A stretch of 7,077 nucleotides of DNA. It comes from an uncultured Candidatus Saccharibacteria bacterium. GTDB lineage: Bacteria > Patescibacteria > Saccharimonadia > Saccharimonadales > JAEWBQ01. Each line of letters begins with the position of its first letter. Within the stretch, counting starts at the first letter, position 1. Both the position numbers and the translations under genes were made by a program. The notes beneath the pieces were generated by a model that did not search any database, was not told where the DNA came from, and saw nothing but the letters and a program-made list of their open reading frames with translations. The DNA lies in assembly GCA_946885745.1 (NCBI GenBank), contig CAMPGV010000039.1, forward strand, positions 1-7,077, read 5' to 3'. Positions 1-5,078 of the stretch are shown one piece after another.

Positions 1-18
1 CAAGCGTTAAAGAAATAA

Positions 19-480
19 CTACGAGCTCTTTTGAGCGATAATAATTTGGCGATCACGTCCTTCACCCTCCGAGAAGGTGCGGATGTCATCGTATTCATCT
101 GCGATACGATGAACGATGCGACGATCAGCGGCATTAAGGTGAGCGATATACGAGTCACCCGTTTGACGTACTTGCTCGATCCACTGTCGCGCTTGCTCAG
201 CGACCTTATCGGCACGCTGGCGCTTATAGTCGGCAATGTCGACGTTTACCCGAGTGAGCGCAGCCTCGTGGTTGCGAAGTGTGGTTGAAATTAAGTACTG
301 GATACTGCGAAGTGTTTCAGCATTACGACCAATCAACAGGCTATTAAACTCCGATGAAGCGACCGATAGCTCGATCACATCTTCATCGCAGCTTGCAGCA
401 ACCTCGAGGTTAACTCCAAAAAATGAAAGGATATCTTCGAGATACTTCTTTGCAAAATCGATTGAAGCTTGCTGGTCCAT
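19..480 (-). CDS. jag: KhpB/Jag family RNA-binding protein (KH + R3H domains)
   Basis: This is a 153-residue cytoplasmic protein of the Jag/SpoIIIJ-associated (KhpB) family, which binds RNA and in several bacteria affects cell elongation and division. A KH domain covers about residues 15-80, with the nucleic-acid loop at LIGRNAETL (49-57). The usual GxxG loop reads G51-R-N-A54 here, so the second glycine is missing. An R3H domain covers about 85-150, with R120 and H124 forming the R-x3-H motif, followed by the typical SEGEGRDRQIII (137-148). The N-terminal Jag-N domain found in many Firmicutes is absent. The ATG is chosen because a perfect AAGGAGG lies 7 nt upstream. It overlaps the yidC stop by one base (TAATG), so translation is probably coupled to yidC. 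The stop is TAG. The family call is secure; the exact cellular role is inferred. Confidence 0.93.
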   Translation of the reverse strand: MDQQASIDFAKKYLEDILSFFGVNLEVAASCDEDVIELSVASSEFNSLLIGRNAETLRSIQYLISTTLRNHEAALTRVNVDIADYKRQRADKVAEQARQWIEQVRQTGDSYIAHLNAADRRIVHRIADEYDDIRTFSEGEGRDRQIIIAQKSS

Positions 481-1430
481 TACTTCGCCTCCTTTTTACT
501 CGCCTTCGATGGCTCACTGGCCTTAATACGAGTAATTGTTGCTGACTGGGCTGCTTTTTCGCGCGCTTTGGCGGTCGCCTTCTTGTGAGTCTTCGGTGCC
601 TCTTCGGCAAGTTCCTCAAGTTCATCTTCGTCCTGCTTGAGTAGGTAAGCCTGCTGCGCCATAGCAACAAGGTTTGAGACTGCATAGTAGAGTGCCAGCG
701 CACCAGGCACGCTGATCATAATGAAGAACATCATGAATGGCAGCACCTTGATCATCTTGTTCATGACGACAGCGTTCATTTCAGCCTGATCGGCTTCTTT
801 ACCTTCAGCTGCCTCGGCCATGATCTGGCGCAGACCCTTCTTTGGCTCGCTATGTGGCATTGTTTGCTTGCTCATCACGTACTGAGTAACAGCAGCGATA
901 ATCGCAAGACCAATCAAGATCCAGTCCACACCGTTTGTCGTAATCGCCGCCTTTGTTAGGTCGACAATACCAAGGAACATCTCATTGAATTGGTTTGGCT
1001 GCTCAATAATCTGCTTGATTGGAGCAACACCCTCGAGGAAGCCATAGGTGAACTTCTCGATCTGTTCGCGGTGCTGGGTAAAGATTTGAATCACTGAGTA
1101 AAGGGCGATGAAGATCGGCAGCTGAATCAGAAGGATACCAATGGAACGGAATGGATTAACGCCGTGCTTCTTGTACAGCTCCATCATCTGCATACCTTCG
1201 AGCTGACGGTTACCCTTTGCCTGCTTCTTAATACGGGCAAGCTCCGGCTGTAGCTTTTTCATGGCCTGAGTTTGATGTAGCTGCTTCTTGACGAGTGGAT
1301 AGAGCGCAAAGCGCACTAATACTGTAAAGATAATCAGGCTAATGCCAAAATCACCACCAGGGATAATACTGTAAAGACCAATAAGCAGGTTAAAGATAGG
1401 TTGGACAACCAAAAGATCAAATATATTCAC
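480..1430 (-). CDS. yidC: Membrane protein insertase YidC/Oxa1
   Basis: YidC inserts and folds membrane proteins in the cytoplasmic membrane, alone or with SecYEG. The protein has 316 residues. An amphipathic N-terminal helix (about 4-21) precedes TM1 (about 28-47), which carries R40 in VLVRFALYPL, the conserved arginine of the hydrophilic groove. A charged cytoplasmic helical hairpin (about 48-95) leads into GVNPFRSIGILLIQLPIF and TM2 (97-117). TM3 is about 167-187, and TM4 and TM5 lie within about 226-262. The tail (265-316) is rich in Lys, Ala and Glu and suits ribosome contact. There is no signal peptide or lipobox, unlike many Gram-positive homologues, and no large periplasmic domain as in Proteobacteria. 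The start is GTG; GGAG lies 12 nt upstream, a rather long spacing. It forms an operon with jag. Confidence 0.95.
   Translation of the reverse strand: MNIFDLLVVQPIFNLLIGLYSIIPGGDFGISLIIFTVLVRFALYPLVKKQLHQTQAMKKLQPELARIKKQAKGNRQLEGMQMMELYKKHGVNPFRSIGILLIQLPIFIALYSVIQIFTQHREQIEKFTYGFLEGVAPIKQIIEQPNQFNEMFLGIVDLTKAAITTNGVDWILIGLAIIAAVTQYVMSKQTMPHSEPKKGLRQIMAEAAEGKEADQAEMNAVVMNKMIKVLPFMMFFIMISVPGALALYYAVSNLVAMAQQAYLLKQDEDELEELAEEAPKTHKKATAKAREKAAQSATITRIKASEPSKASKKEAK
488..494 (-). promoter_or_regulatory. Shine-Dalgarno of jag
   Basis: The minus strand reads AAGGAGG, a full match to the anti-SD complement, 7 nt before the jag ATG and inside the last codons of yidC. It supports that start. It also shows that this organism uses normal SD-led initiation, in contrast to rpmH, rnpA and recF, which have no visible SD. 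Confidence 0.85.
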
Positions 1431-1462
1431 GTGACTGTAAAACTCCAGAAATTATTACTACT

Positions 1463-1471
1463 AGTATAGCA
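1463..1471 (-). promoter_or_regulatory. Extended -10 promoter of yidC-jag
   Basis: The minus strand reads TGC-TATACT: a -10 hexamer one base off consensus with the TGn extension. No good -35 is present at 16-18 nt, as is usual for extended -10 promoters. Transcription would begin near 1456, leaving a leader of about 25 nt that includes GGAG (1443-1446). It lies between rnpA and yidC. The -10 overlaps the 8-bp palindrome TACTAGTA (1459-1466). The same 10-mer, TAGTATAGCA on the plus strand, occurs at the rnpA promoter. The call comes from sequence alone. Confidence 0.6.
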
Positions 1472-1482
1472 GCTTAAGAAGA

Positions 1483-1830
1483 CTATTTATAGAGACCGGC
1501 CTGCGCAAACAGTCCTTGTAGCGTCTCTTTGAGTTCCGGGTGCGGCAGAGAGATGACCTCACTCGAGAACACCATAACCGCCACATCATGGGCTGACTTG
1601 AATTTCGGCATCTCCTCACGGATCACCTCAAACACACGGCGGCGGATCCGGTTGCGGCCAACAGCGCTTTTATGCACCTTTTTACTTACGACGACTGCAA
1701 ACCGCGAATGGTCACGGTGCGGATTGGCGACATACTTAATAGTAATCAAGTGCGAACGGATAGCTTGACCGTTCTTATAGACATACCGCAGGCTGCCGTG
1801 GCCGTGAAATCGATGCAAAAATGATAGCAT
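1483..1830 (-). CDS. rnpA: Ribonuclease P protein component
   Basis: This is the protein subunit of RNase P, which assists the catalytic RNA in trimming the 5' leader from precursor tRNAs. At 115 residues it has the usual family length. The N-terminus (LHRFHGHGSLRYVYKNG) fits the family pattern of a basic start followed by an aromatic patch. The segment HSRFAVVVSKKVHKSAVG (41-58) leads into the diagnostic arginine-rich RNR box RNRIRRR (59-65) and the VFEVIREE helix. The ATG at 1830 is only about 5 nt from the predicted transcription start and has no SD, so the mRNA may be nearly leaderless. It lies downstream of rpmH, as in most bacteria, but a terminator and a separate promoter come between them. 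Its own stop (TAG) is 53 nt before the yidC start. Confidence 0.95.
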   Translation of the reverse strand: MLSFLHRFHGHGSLRYVYKNGQAIRSHLITIKYVANPHRDHSRFAVVVSKKVHKSAVGRNRIRRRVFEVIREEMPKFKSAHDVAVMVFSSEVISLPHPELKETLQGLFAQAGLYK

Positions 1831-1841
1831 AGGATACTTTT

Positions 1842-1850
1842 AGTATAGCA
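1842..1850 (-). promoter_or_regulatory. Extended -10 promoter of rnpA
   Basis: The minus strand reads TGC-TATACT, identical to the element before yidC. No convincing -35 is seen. With a start about 7 nt after the -10 (near 1835), the leader before the rnpA ATG would be about 5 nt. The -10 sits in a perfect inverted repeat, ATACT-TTT-AGTAT (1834-1846), which could be an operator or only chance overlap. Confidence 0.6.
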
Positions 1851-1875
1851 CTAGGAAATGAGTGAGAAATTAGCC

Positions 1876-1905
1876 AAATAAAAACACACCCCGGAGAGTG
1901 TGTTT
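1876..1905 (-). terminator. Rho-independent terminator after rpmH
   Basis: On the minus strand AAACACAC pairs with GTGTGTTT (8 bp). A U-G and a C-G pair extend the stem to 10 bp, closing the loop UCCG. This is c(UNCG)g, an unusually stable tetraloop. The stem runs straight into UUUUUAUUU. The stem's 5' base lies 7 nt after the rpmH stop. The plus strand has no U-tract after the stem, so termination should act only leftward. It would stop rpmH transcripts before rnpA, or reduce read-through into it. Confidence 0.85.
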
Positions 1906-1912
1906 ACCGTCA

Positions 1913-2050
1913 CTAGACAGTTAGCTGTGCGCGGCCCTTGATGCGGCGGCGCTTCAGTACTGCACGGCCAGCTTTCGTAGAAATACGGGCGCGGAAACCG
2001 TGAGTACGGGCGCGGTGACGAGTGTGTGGTTGGTGCGTTCGTTTTGGCAT
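1913..2050 (-). CDS. rpmH: 50S ribosomal protein L34
   Basis: This 45-residue, very basic protein was found by translating the minus strand. It begins [19 protein letters not shown] and ends [12 protein letters not shown], then TAG. The core THGFRAR...[12 protein letters not shown] (residues 17-36) is the L34 signature. L34 sits in the large subunit bound to 23S rRNA. The extra proline in MPKRTxQP, compared with MKRTFQP, occurs in several lineages including Chloroflexi and Patescibacteria. The ATG is about 3 nt from the predicted transcription start and lacks an SD. A terminator follows directly, so it appears to be a single-gene transcript. It is the origin-proximal leftward gene, the usual place for rpmH. 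A longer overlapping frame at 1954-2163 on the same strand has no family features. Confidence 0.97.
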   Translation of the reverse strand: MPKRTHQPHTRHRARTHGFRARISTKAGRAVLKRRRIKGRAQLTV

Positions 2051-2059
2051 ATCTGCACT

Positions 2060-2088
2060 ATTGTATCGATTTTTGCTCTTTTTGACAA
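2060..2088 (-). promoter_or_regulatory. Promoter of rpmH (-35 TTGTCA, 17 bp, -10 TACAAT)
   Basis: On the minus strand TTGTCA (2083-2088) is followed after 17 bp by TACAAT (2060-2065). Each differs from the sigma-70 consensus by one base. This is the strongest promoter seen in the window, as expected for a ribosomal protein gene. The predicted start near 2053 leaves about 3 nt before the ATG. The complement of the -35 is part of TTGACAA, so a rightward TTGACA overlaps it. Confidence 0.7.
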
Positions 2089-2126
2089 GGTGCGTCGGTG
2101 ATTTTGTAGTAATTTATTCACTGCAG

Positions 2127-2248
2127 TTTTCCACTTATCCACACAACTTTGCCACTTTTCCACATAGTTTAAGGTGTTACTGAAACCTGTGGATAACTCG
2201 CACCCCTGATGGCCTCTTGTCCGTTTATCCCGTTATGGTTGTGGAAAA
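2127..2248. other. oriC part 1: DnaA-box cluster upstream of dnaA
   Basis: Four good boxes are present. TTATCCACA at 2135-2143 (plus) and TTATCCACA at 2188-2196 (minus, seen as TGTGGATAA) match the consensus perfectly. TTTTCCACA at 2156-2164 (plus) and at 2240-2248 (minus, TGTGGAAAA) have one mismatch. The two plus boxes are 21 bp apart, two helical turns, and face the two minus boxes. A weak TTTTCCACT adjoins the first (2127-2135), and TTATCCCGT lies at 2225-2233. The cluster lies between the diverging rpmH and dnaA genes, the usual oriC position. There is no long AT-rich tract here, so unwinding more likely happens in the second cluster, after dnaA. Confidence 0.88.
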
Positions 2249-2267
2249 CTCCCGGCCGCGCTATAGT
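2239..2267 (+). promoter_or_regulatory. Probable dnaA promoter overlapping a DnaA box
   Basis: TTGTGG (2239-2244) and TATAGT (2262-2267) are separated by 17 bp. The -10 has five of six consensus bases; the -35 keeps TTG only. The -35 lies within the minus-strand DnaA box at 2240-2248, so bound DnaA should block RNA polymerase. That fits the autorepression known for dnaA in several bacteria. Transcription from about 2274 would give a leader of about 47 nt with AAGGGGAAGG (2302-2311) ending 9 nt before the ATG. Confidence 0.5.
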
Positions 2268-2320
2268 AAAACATAACAAAAAGTTGAGGTAGATAGCCGC
2301 CAAGGGGAAGGTTTTTAGCG

Positions 2321-3706
2321 ATGCAACACGCATTATGGCAAAGTGTTTTGGGAGAGATCGAACTGTCTGTCTCGCATGCCGCTTTCACGACCTGGTTTAA
2401 GAATACCGAGCTTGTCGATCAGACCGACACAACTATTACGATCGCTGTTCCAAATATCTTTGCGAAGCGTCAATTTGAAGTAAAGTTCAACGACCAAATC
2501 AAAGCCGTACTCGAAAAGAACGGCGTCACGCCAGAACGCATCACCTATACTGTCAAAACTTCCGGCAGTAAAAAGACTGTTACTCGTGAAATCACGCCTA
2601 CGGCCATGACCGAAAGTGCAACCAGTGCCGATGATCTTATTTCAAGTCGTTCAGTCAGCCGTCCCCAAAGCGCTCCGGCCCCTACTCCAGCAACAAGCTT
2701 GAACCCACGTTATAATTTCACTAACTTTATCGTTGGCTCCAGCAACGACCTCGCGTATACCGCGTGTCAGGCGGTTGCCGCTAATCCGGGTACGAAGTAC
2801 AACCCTCTCTTTCTCTATGGCGGCGTTGGTCTGGGTAAAACCCACCTTATGCAGGCTGTTGGTAATGAAATCATGAAGAAGCAGCCTGATGCACGTGTGC
2901 TCTACATTAGCTCCGAGACGTTCGTGAAAGAGTTCATGGATTCAATCCGCTTCAAAAAGAAAGGCTTTTCCGACAAATATCGTAACGTTGACGTGTTAAT
3001 TGTCGATGATATGCAGTTTATTGCTGGTAAAGAAAAGACCCAGGAAGAATTCTTCCACACCTTTAATGCCCTCCACCAAAGTAATAAGCAGATTATTATC
3101 AGTAGCGATAAACCACCAAAGAGCATTCCAACCCTAACTGAACGTCTTCGCAGTCGCTTTGAATGGGGTATGGCAATTGACATTCAGATGCCCGACTTCG
3201 AAACTCGCTGCGCCATCGTTAGTACAAAAGCGTCTCTCTCTGGCGTTGAGCTCGACCGCGAGACGGTTGAATACCTGGCTAATGCCATCAAAACAAACGT
3301 CCGTGAACTCGAGGGAGCACTTAATCAACTACTTGCCTACGCCGAGATGCGTGGCGTCGCACCAGATATTTCAACTGCCGAAGGTTTGATCGGTAATGTT
3401 CGCCAAAGCCGACCACAGCACCTGACTCCAAAGCAGATCATTGATAAAACATCCCGTCACTTCCAGATCGATGCCAAGGAAATCTGCAGCGCTAAGCGCG
3501 ACAAGCATATTGTTGTTCCGCGTCAGATCGCCATGTACCTCCTAAGAAGTGAACTTCATCTTAGCTTCCCACGTATCGCCACCGAGCTCGGCCGCAAAGA
3601 CCATACGACCGCCATTCATTCGGTCGAAAAAATTGAAAAAGCCGTCAAGCTCGACGTTATGATCCGCGAGCAGGTAGCGGAAATCAGGGAGAAGCTCTAT
3701 GCCTAA
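2321..3706 (+). CDS. dnaA: Chromosomal replication initiator protein DnaA
   Basis: DnaA is the AAA+ ATPase that binds DnaA boxes, forms a filament at oriC, opens the DNA and helps load the helicase. The protein has 461 residues, the normal length. Domain I (about 1-75) contains LWQSVL and TTWF. Linker domain II (about 80-127) is rich in Ser, Thr and Pro. Domain III carries Walker A GGVGLGKTH (167-175), Walker B VLIVDD (225-230), sensor I IIISSD (258-263), the box VII arginine finger R279 and sensor II R328 in NVRELEGAL. Domain IV (about 365-461) keeps the residues matching the E. coli base contacts R399, P423, D433, H434, T435 and T436 (here R393, P417, D427, H428, T429, T430). The signature reads LGRKDHTT where FGGRDHTT is usual. 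DnaA-box clusters lie on both sides of the gene. Confidence 0.99.
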   Translation: MQHALWQSVLGEIELSVSHAAFTTWFKNTELVDQTDTTITIAVPNIFAKRQFEVKFNDQIKAVLEKNGVTPERITYTVKTSGSKKTVTREITPTAMTESATSADDLISSRSVSRPQSAPAPTPATSLNPRYNFTNFIVGSSNDLAYTACQAVAANPGTKYNPLFLYGGVGLGKTHLMQAVGNEIMKKQPDARVLYISSETFVKEFMDSIRFKKKGFSDKYRNVDVLIVDDMQFIAGKEKTQEEFFHTFNALHQSNKQIIISSDKPPKSIPTLTERLRSRFEWGMAIDIQMPDFETRCAIVSTKASLSGVELDRETVEYLANAIKTNVRELEGALNQLLAYAEMRGVAPDISTAEGLIGNVRQSRPQHLTPKQIIDKTSRHFQIDAKEICSAKRDKHIVVPRQIAMYLLRSELHLSFPRIATELGRKDHTTAIHSVEKIEKAVKLDVMIREQVAEIREKLYA

Positions 3707-3710
3707 ACCC

Positions 3711-3923
3711 TGTGGAAAAGCTGTGCAGACTCAACGGATAACTCTAGGTAAAACCATAGGACAACTATCCACAGATATACCCACAGCCACCACTACCCAC
3801 ATACTAGCCCGTGTAAAAGCCCTAGTTTCCCCCAAAGTTATCCGCACCTTTCCACAGACTTATTCCCCACTAAAAATAGCCGTTTCACCCCTGATTGAAC
3901 ACTATTTTTACCCAGTTTCCACA
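3711..3923. other. oriC part 2: DnaA-box array between dnaA and dnaN
   Basis: The 269-bp gap after dnaA holds many box-like 9-mers. They are TTTTCCACA at 3711-3719 (minus), then on the plus strand CTATCCACA 3765-3773, ATACCCACA 3777-3785, CTACCCACA 3793-3801, TTATCCGCA 3838-3846, CTTTCCACA 3848-3856 and GTTTCCACA 3915-3923. Three have one mismatch to TTATCCACA; the rest have two. All but the first point towards dnaN. The CCACA half is kept in six of the seven, while the TTA half varies. The array leads into the trio element and A-rich tract. An open frame crosses the gap but carries no protein features. Confidence 0.8.
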
Positions 3924-3960
3924 GGACCTACTATTAGTACTACAAAGTAAAAAATTAAAG
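3915..3960 (+). other. Probable origin unwinding element: DnaA box, spacer, DnaA-trio, A-rich tract
   Basis: A DnaA box GTTTCCACA (3915-3923) is followed by GGAC (3924-3927) and five in-phase NTA triplets, CTA-CTA-TTA-GTA-CTA (3928-3942). On the opposite strand, read 3' to 5', these are GAT-GAT-AAT-CAT-GAT. Four of the five fit the DnaA-trio consensus 3'-[G/A]A[T/A]-5'; the CAT does not. An A-rich stretch (3944-3963) follows. This order (box, GC-containing spacer, trios, AT-rich DNA) matches the basal unwinding system known from the dnaA-dnaN gap of B. subtilis, where the trios bind the DnaA filament on single-stranded DNA. The match is by pattern and position; opening at this site is inferred. 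Confidence 0.68.
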
Positions 3961-3965
3961 AAAGG
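3960..3965 (+). promoter_or_regulatory. Shine-Dalgarno of dnaN
   Basis: GAAAGG lies 10 nt before the ATG at 3976 and decides that start. The frame stays open upstream to a TTG at 3895, but those 27 codons would cover the last DnaA box and the trio element, and they precede the normal clamp N-terminus. Confidence 0.65.
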
Positions 3966-3975
3966 TAATAATAAT

Positions 3976-5076
3976 ATGGAACTTTCCGTTACCCAAGAAA
4001 ATCTGGCACGAGCACTTAGTAATGTCGGACGAGTAGCCAGCAGTAAAACCCAGTTACCTATTCTGAGTAACATTTTGCTTCGTACTGATGGTAACCGTCT
4101 TTTAATTGCTGCGACAAACCTCGAGATTGCCTCCACTCAATTAATCGGTGCAAAGATCATCACACCAGGTGCCATTACTATACCTGCTCGTCTGGTGAGT
4201 GAGTTTGTATCAAGCCTCCCTAAGGGCACCGTTGAATTAAAAGTAACCGATAATCACTTGGCGATTAAATCAGGTAGTTATAGCTCGGTTATTAATGGTG
4301 TTGTAGCCGATGAGTTCCCTGAGCTGCCAACGATTGATGAAGCCTCTTCGATTATGTTCAGTCTCACGATCCCCGACTTCAAGCAGGCCGTTTCACAAAC
4401 TATTATTACATCCAGCAACGACTCGACGCGCCCAGTACTCACTGGTGTCTACTGGCATTCGCACGAGGGGTACCTTTACCTGGCGGCAACCGATGGTTAT
4501 CGCCTGGCAGAGCGCCGGCTCGTAGAGACGGAAAGCGAAGTAGCGGCTATTATTCCAACCCCTGCCCTTCAGGAAGTGCTTCGTACTATTACGGATGATA
4601 TGACTGATGTCGAGGTGCTCTTTGATGAGACACAGGTACGTTTCCGTTTGGGTGAATCAGAAATTACCAGTCGCGTGATTGACGGTAACTACCCTGATTA
4701 TCGCCAACTGATCCCGGCGACTTCTGAAACAACCGTCATCATACCGACGGCAGATTTTGTGCGTACTACCAAGATTGCTGGCCTATTTGCTCGCCAATCT
4801 GGCGGTAGTGTTACGCTGACTGCCAGTAGCGAAACAGGCGATCTAGCGATTCACTCGATTGCGTCGGAGCTTGGCGAAAATACCTCAAAAGCAGACGCCC
4901 AGGTAACTGGTGACGGTCAAGTTACTCTCAATTCACGCTACCTGAGCGAAGCGCTTGGGGTGATTGATGGTGACACGGCAGTCTTCCGCTTTAGCGGTAA
5001 GCTTGCGCCGTGTGTTCTTACGACTGATGCAGCTGATAGTAATTACCTGCACATCATCATGCCACTTAAAAGCTAG
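3976..5076 (+). CDS. dnaN: DNA polymerase III beta subunit (sliding clamp)
   Basis: DnaN forms the ring-shaped dimer that encircles DNA and tethers the replicative polymerase and other clamp-binding proteins. The protein has 366 residues, typical for three clamp folds (about 1-120, 128-247, 249-366). Diagnostic segments are LPILSNILL (27-35), FPELP (114-118), RPVLTGV (152-158), ATDGYRLA (171-178), IDGNYPDYRQLIP (235-247), LNSRYLSEAL (318-327) and the C-terminal YLHIIMPLK (357-365), which corresponds to the conserved clamp end near the peptide-binding cleft. The ATG at 3976 gives the standard N-terminus and has an SD. The stop (TAG) is 2 nt before recF, so the two genes are probably co-transcribed. 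No clear promoter of its own is visible in the origin gap; it may be read from the dnaA promoter. Confidence 0.98.
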   Translation: MELSVTQENLARALSNVGRVASSKTQLPILSNILLRTDGNRLLIAATNLEIASTQLIGAKIITPGAITIPARLVSEFVSSLPKGTVELKVTDNHLAIKSGSYSSVINGVVADEFPELPTIDEASSIMFSLTIPDFKQAVSQTIITSSNDSTRPVLTGVYWHSHEGYLYLAATDGYRLAERRLVETESEVAAIIPTPALQEVLRTITDDMTDVEVLFDETQVRFRLGESEITSRVIDGNYPDYRQLIPATSETTVIIPTADFVRTTKIAGLFARQSGGSVTLTASSETGDLAIHSIASELGENTSKADAQVTGDGQVTLNSRYLSEALGVIDGDTAVFRFSGKLAPCVLTTDAADSNYLHIIMPLKS

Positions 5077-5078
5077 TT

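Noticed and set aside
2107..2118. TAGTAATTTATT near the left cluster as a second DnaA-trio
   Set aside because: For a mirrored trio the neighbouring box should be in minus orientation; the nearest (2135-2143) is plus, and only about two triplets fit.
1954..2163. A 69-codon minus-strand frame overlapping rpmH
   Set aside because: It reads another frame of rpmH and its promoter plus DnaA boxes, with no family features, while the L34 frame is unmistakable.
3744..3760. Hairpin CTAGGT-AAA-ACC(A)TAG as a terminator after dnaA
   Set aside because: The stem is short and bulged, with no U-tract on either strand.
3907..3934. TTTACC, 16 bp, TACTAT as a dnaN promoter
   Set aside because: Only four of six bases match in each hexamer, and the -10 is better explained by the trio triplets. 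I could not separate it from chance.
3699..3950. An 83-codon open frame across the dnaA-dnaN gap
   Set aside because: It runs through the DnaA-box array and trio element, starts inside the dnaA end and shows no domain. Its residues reflect repeated CCACA sequence. It is a chance frame.
3895..3975. A 27-codon N-terminal extension of dnaN from TTG
   Set aside because: The SD at 3960-3965 and the normal clamp N-terminus favour the ATG at 3976; the extension would encode the origin element.
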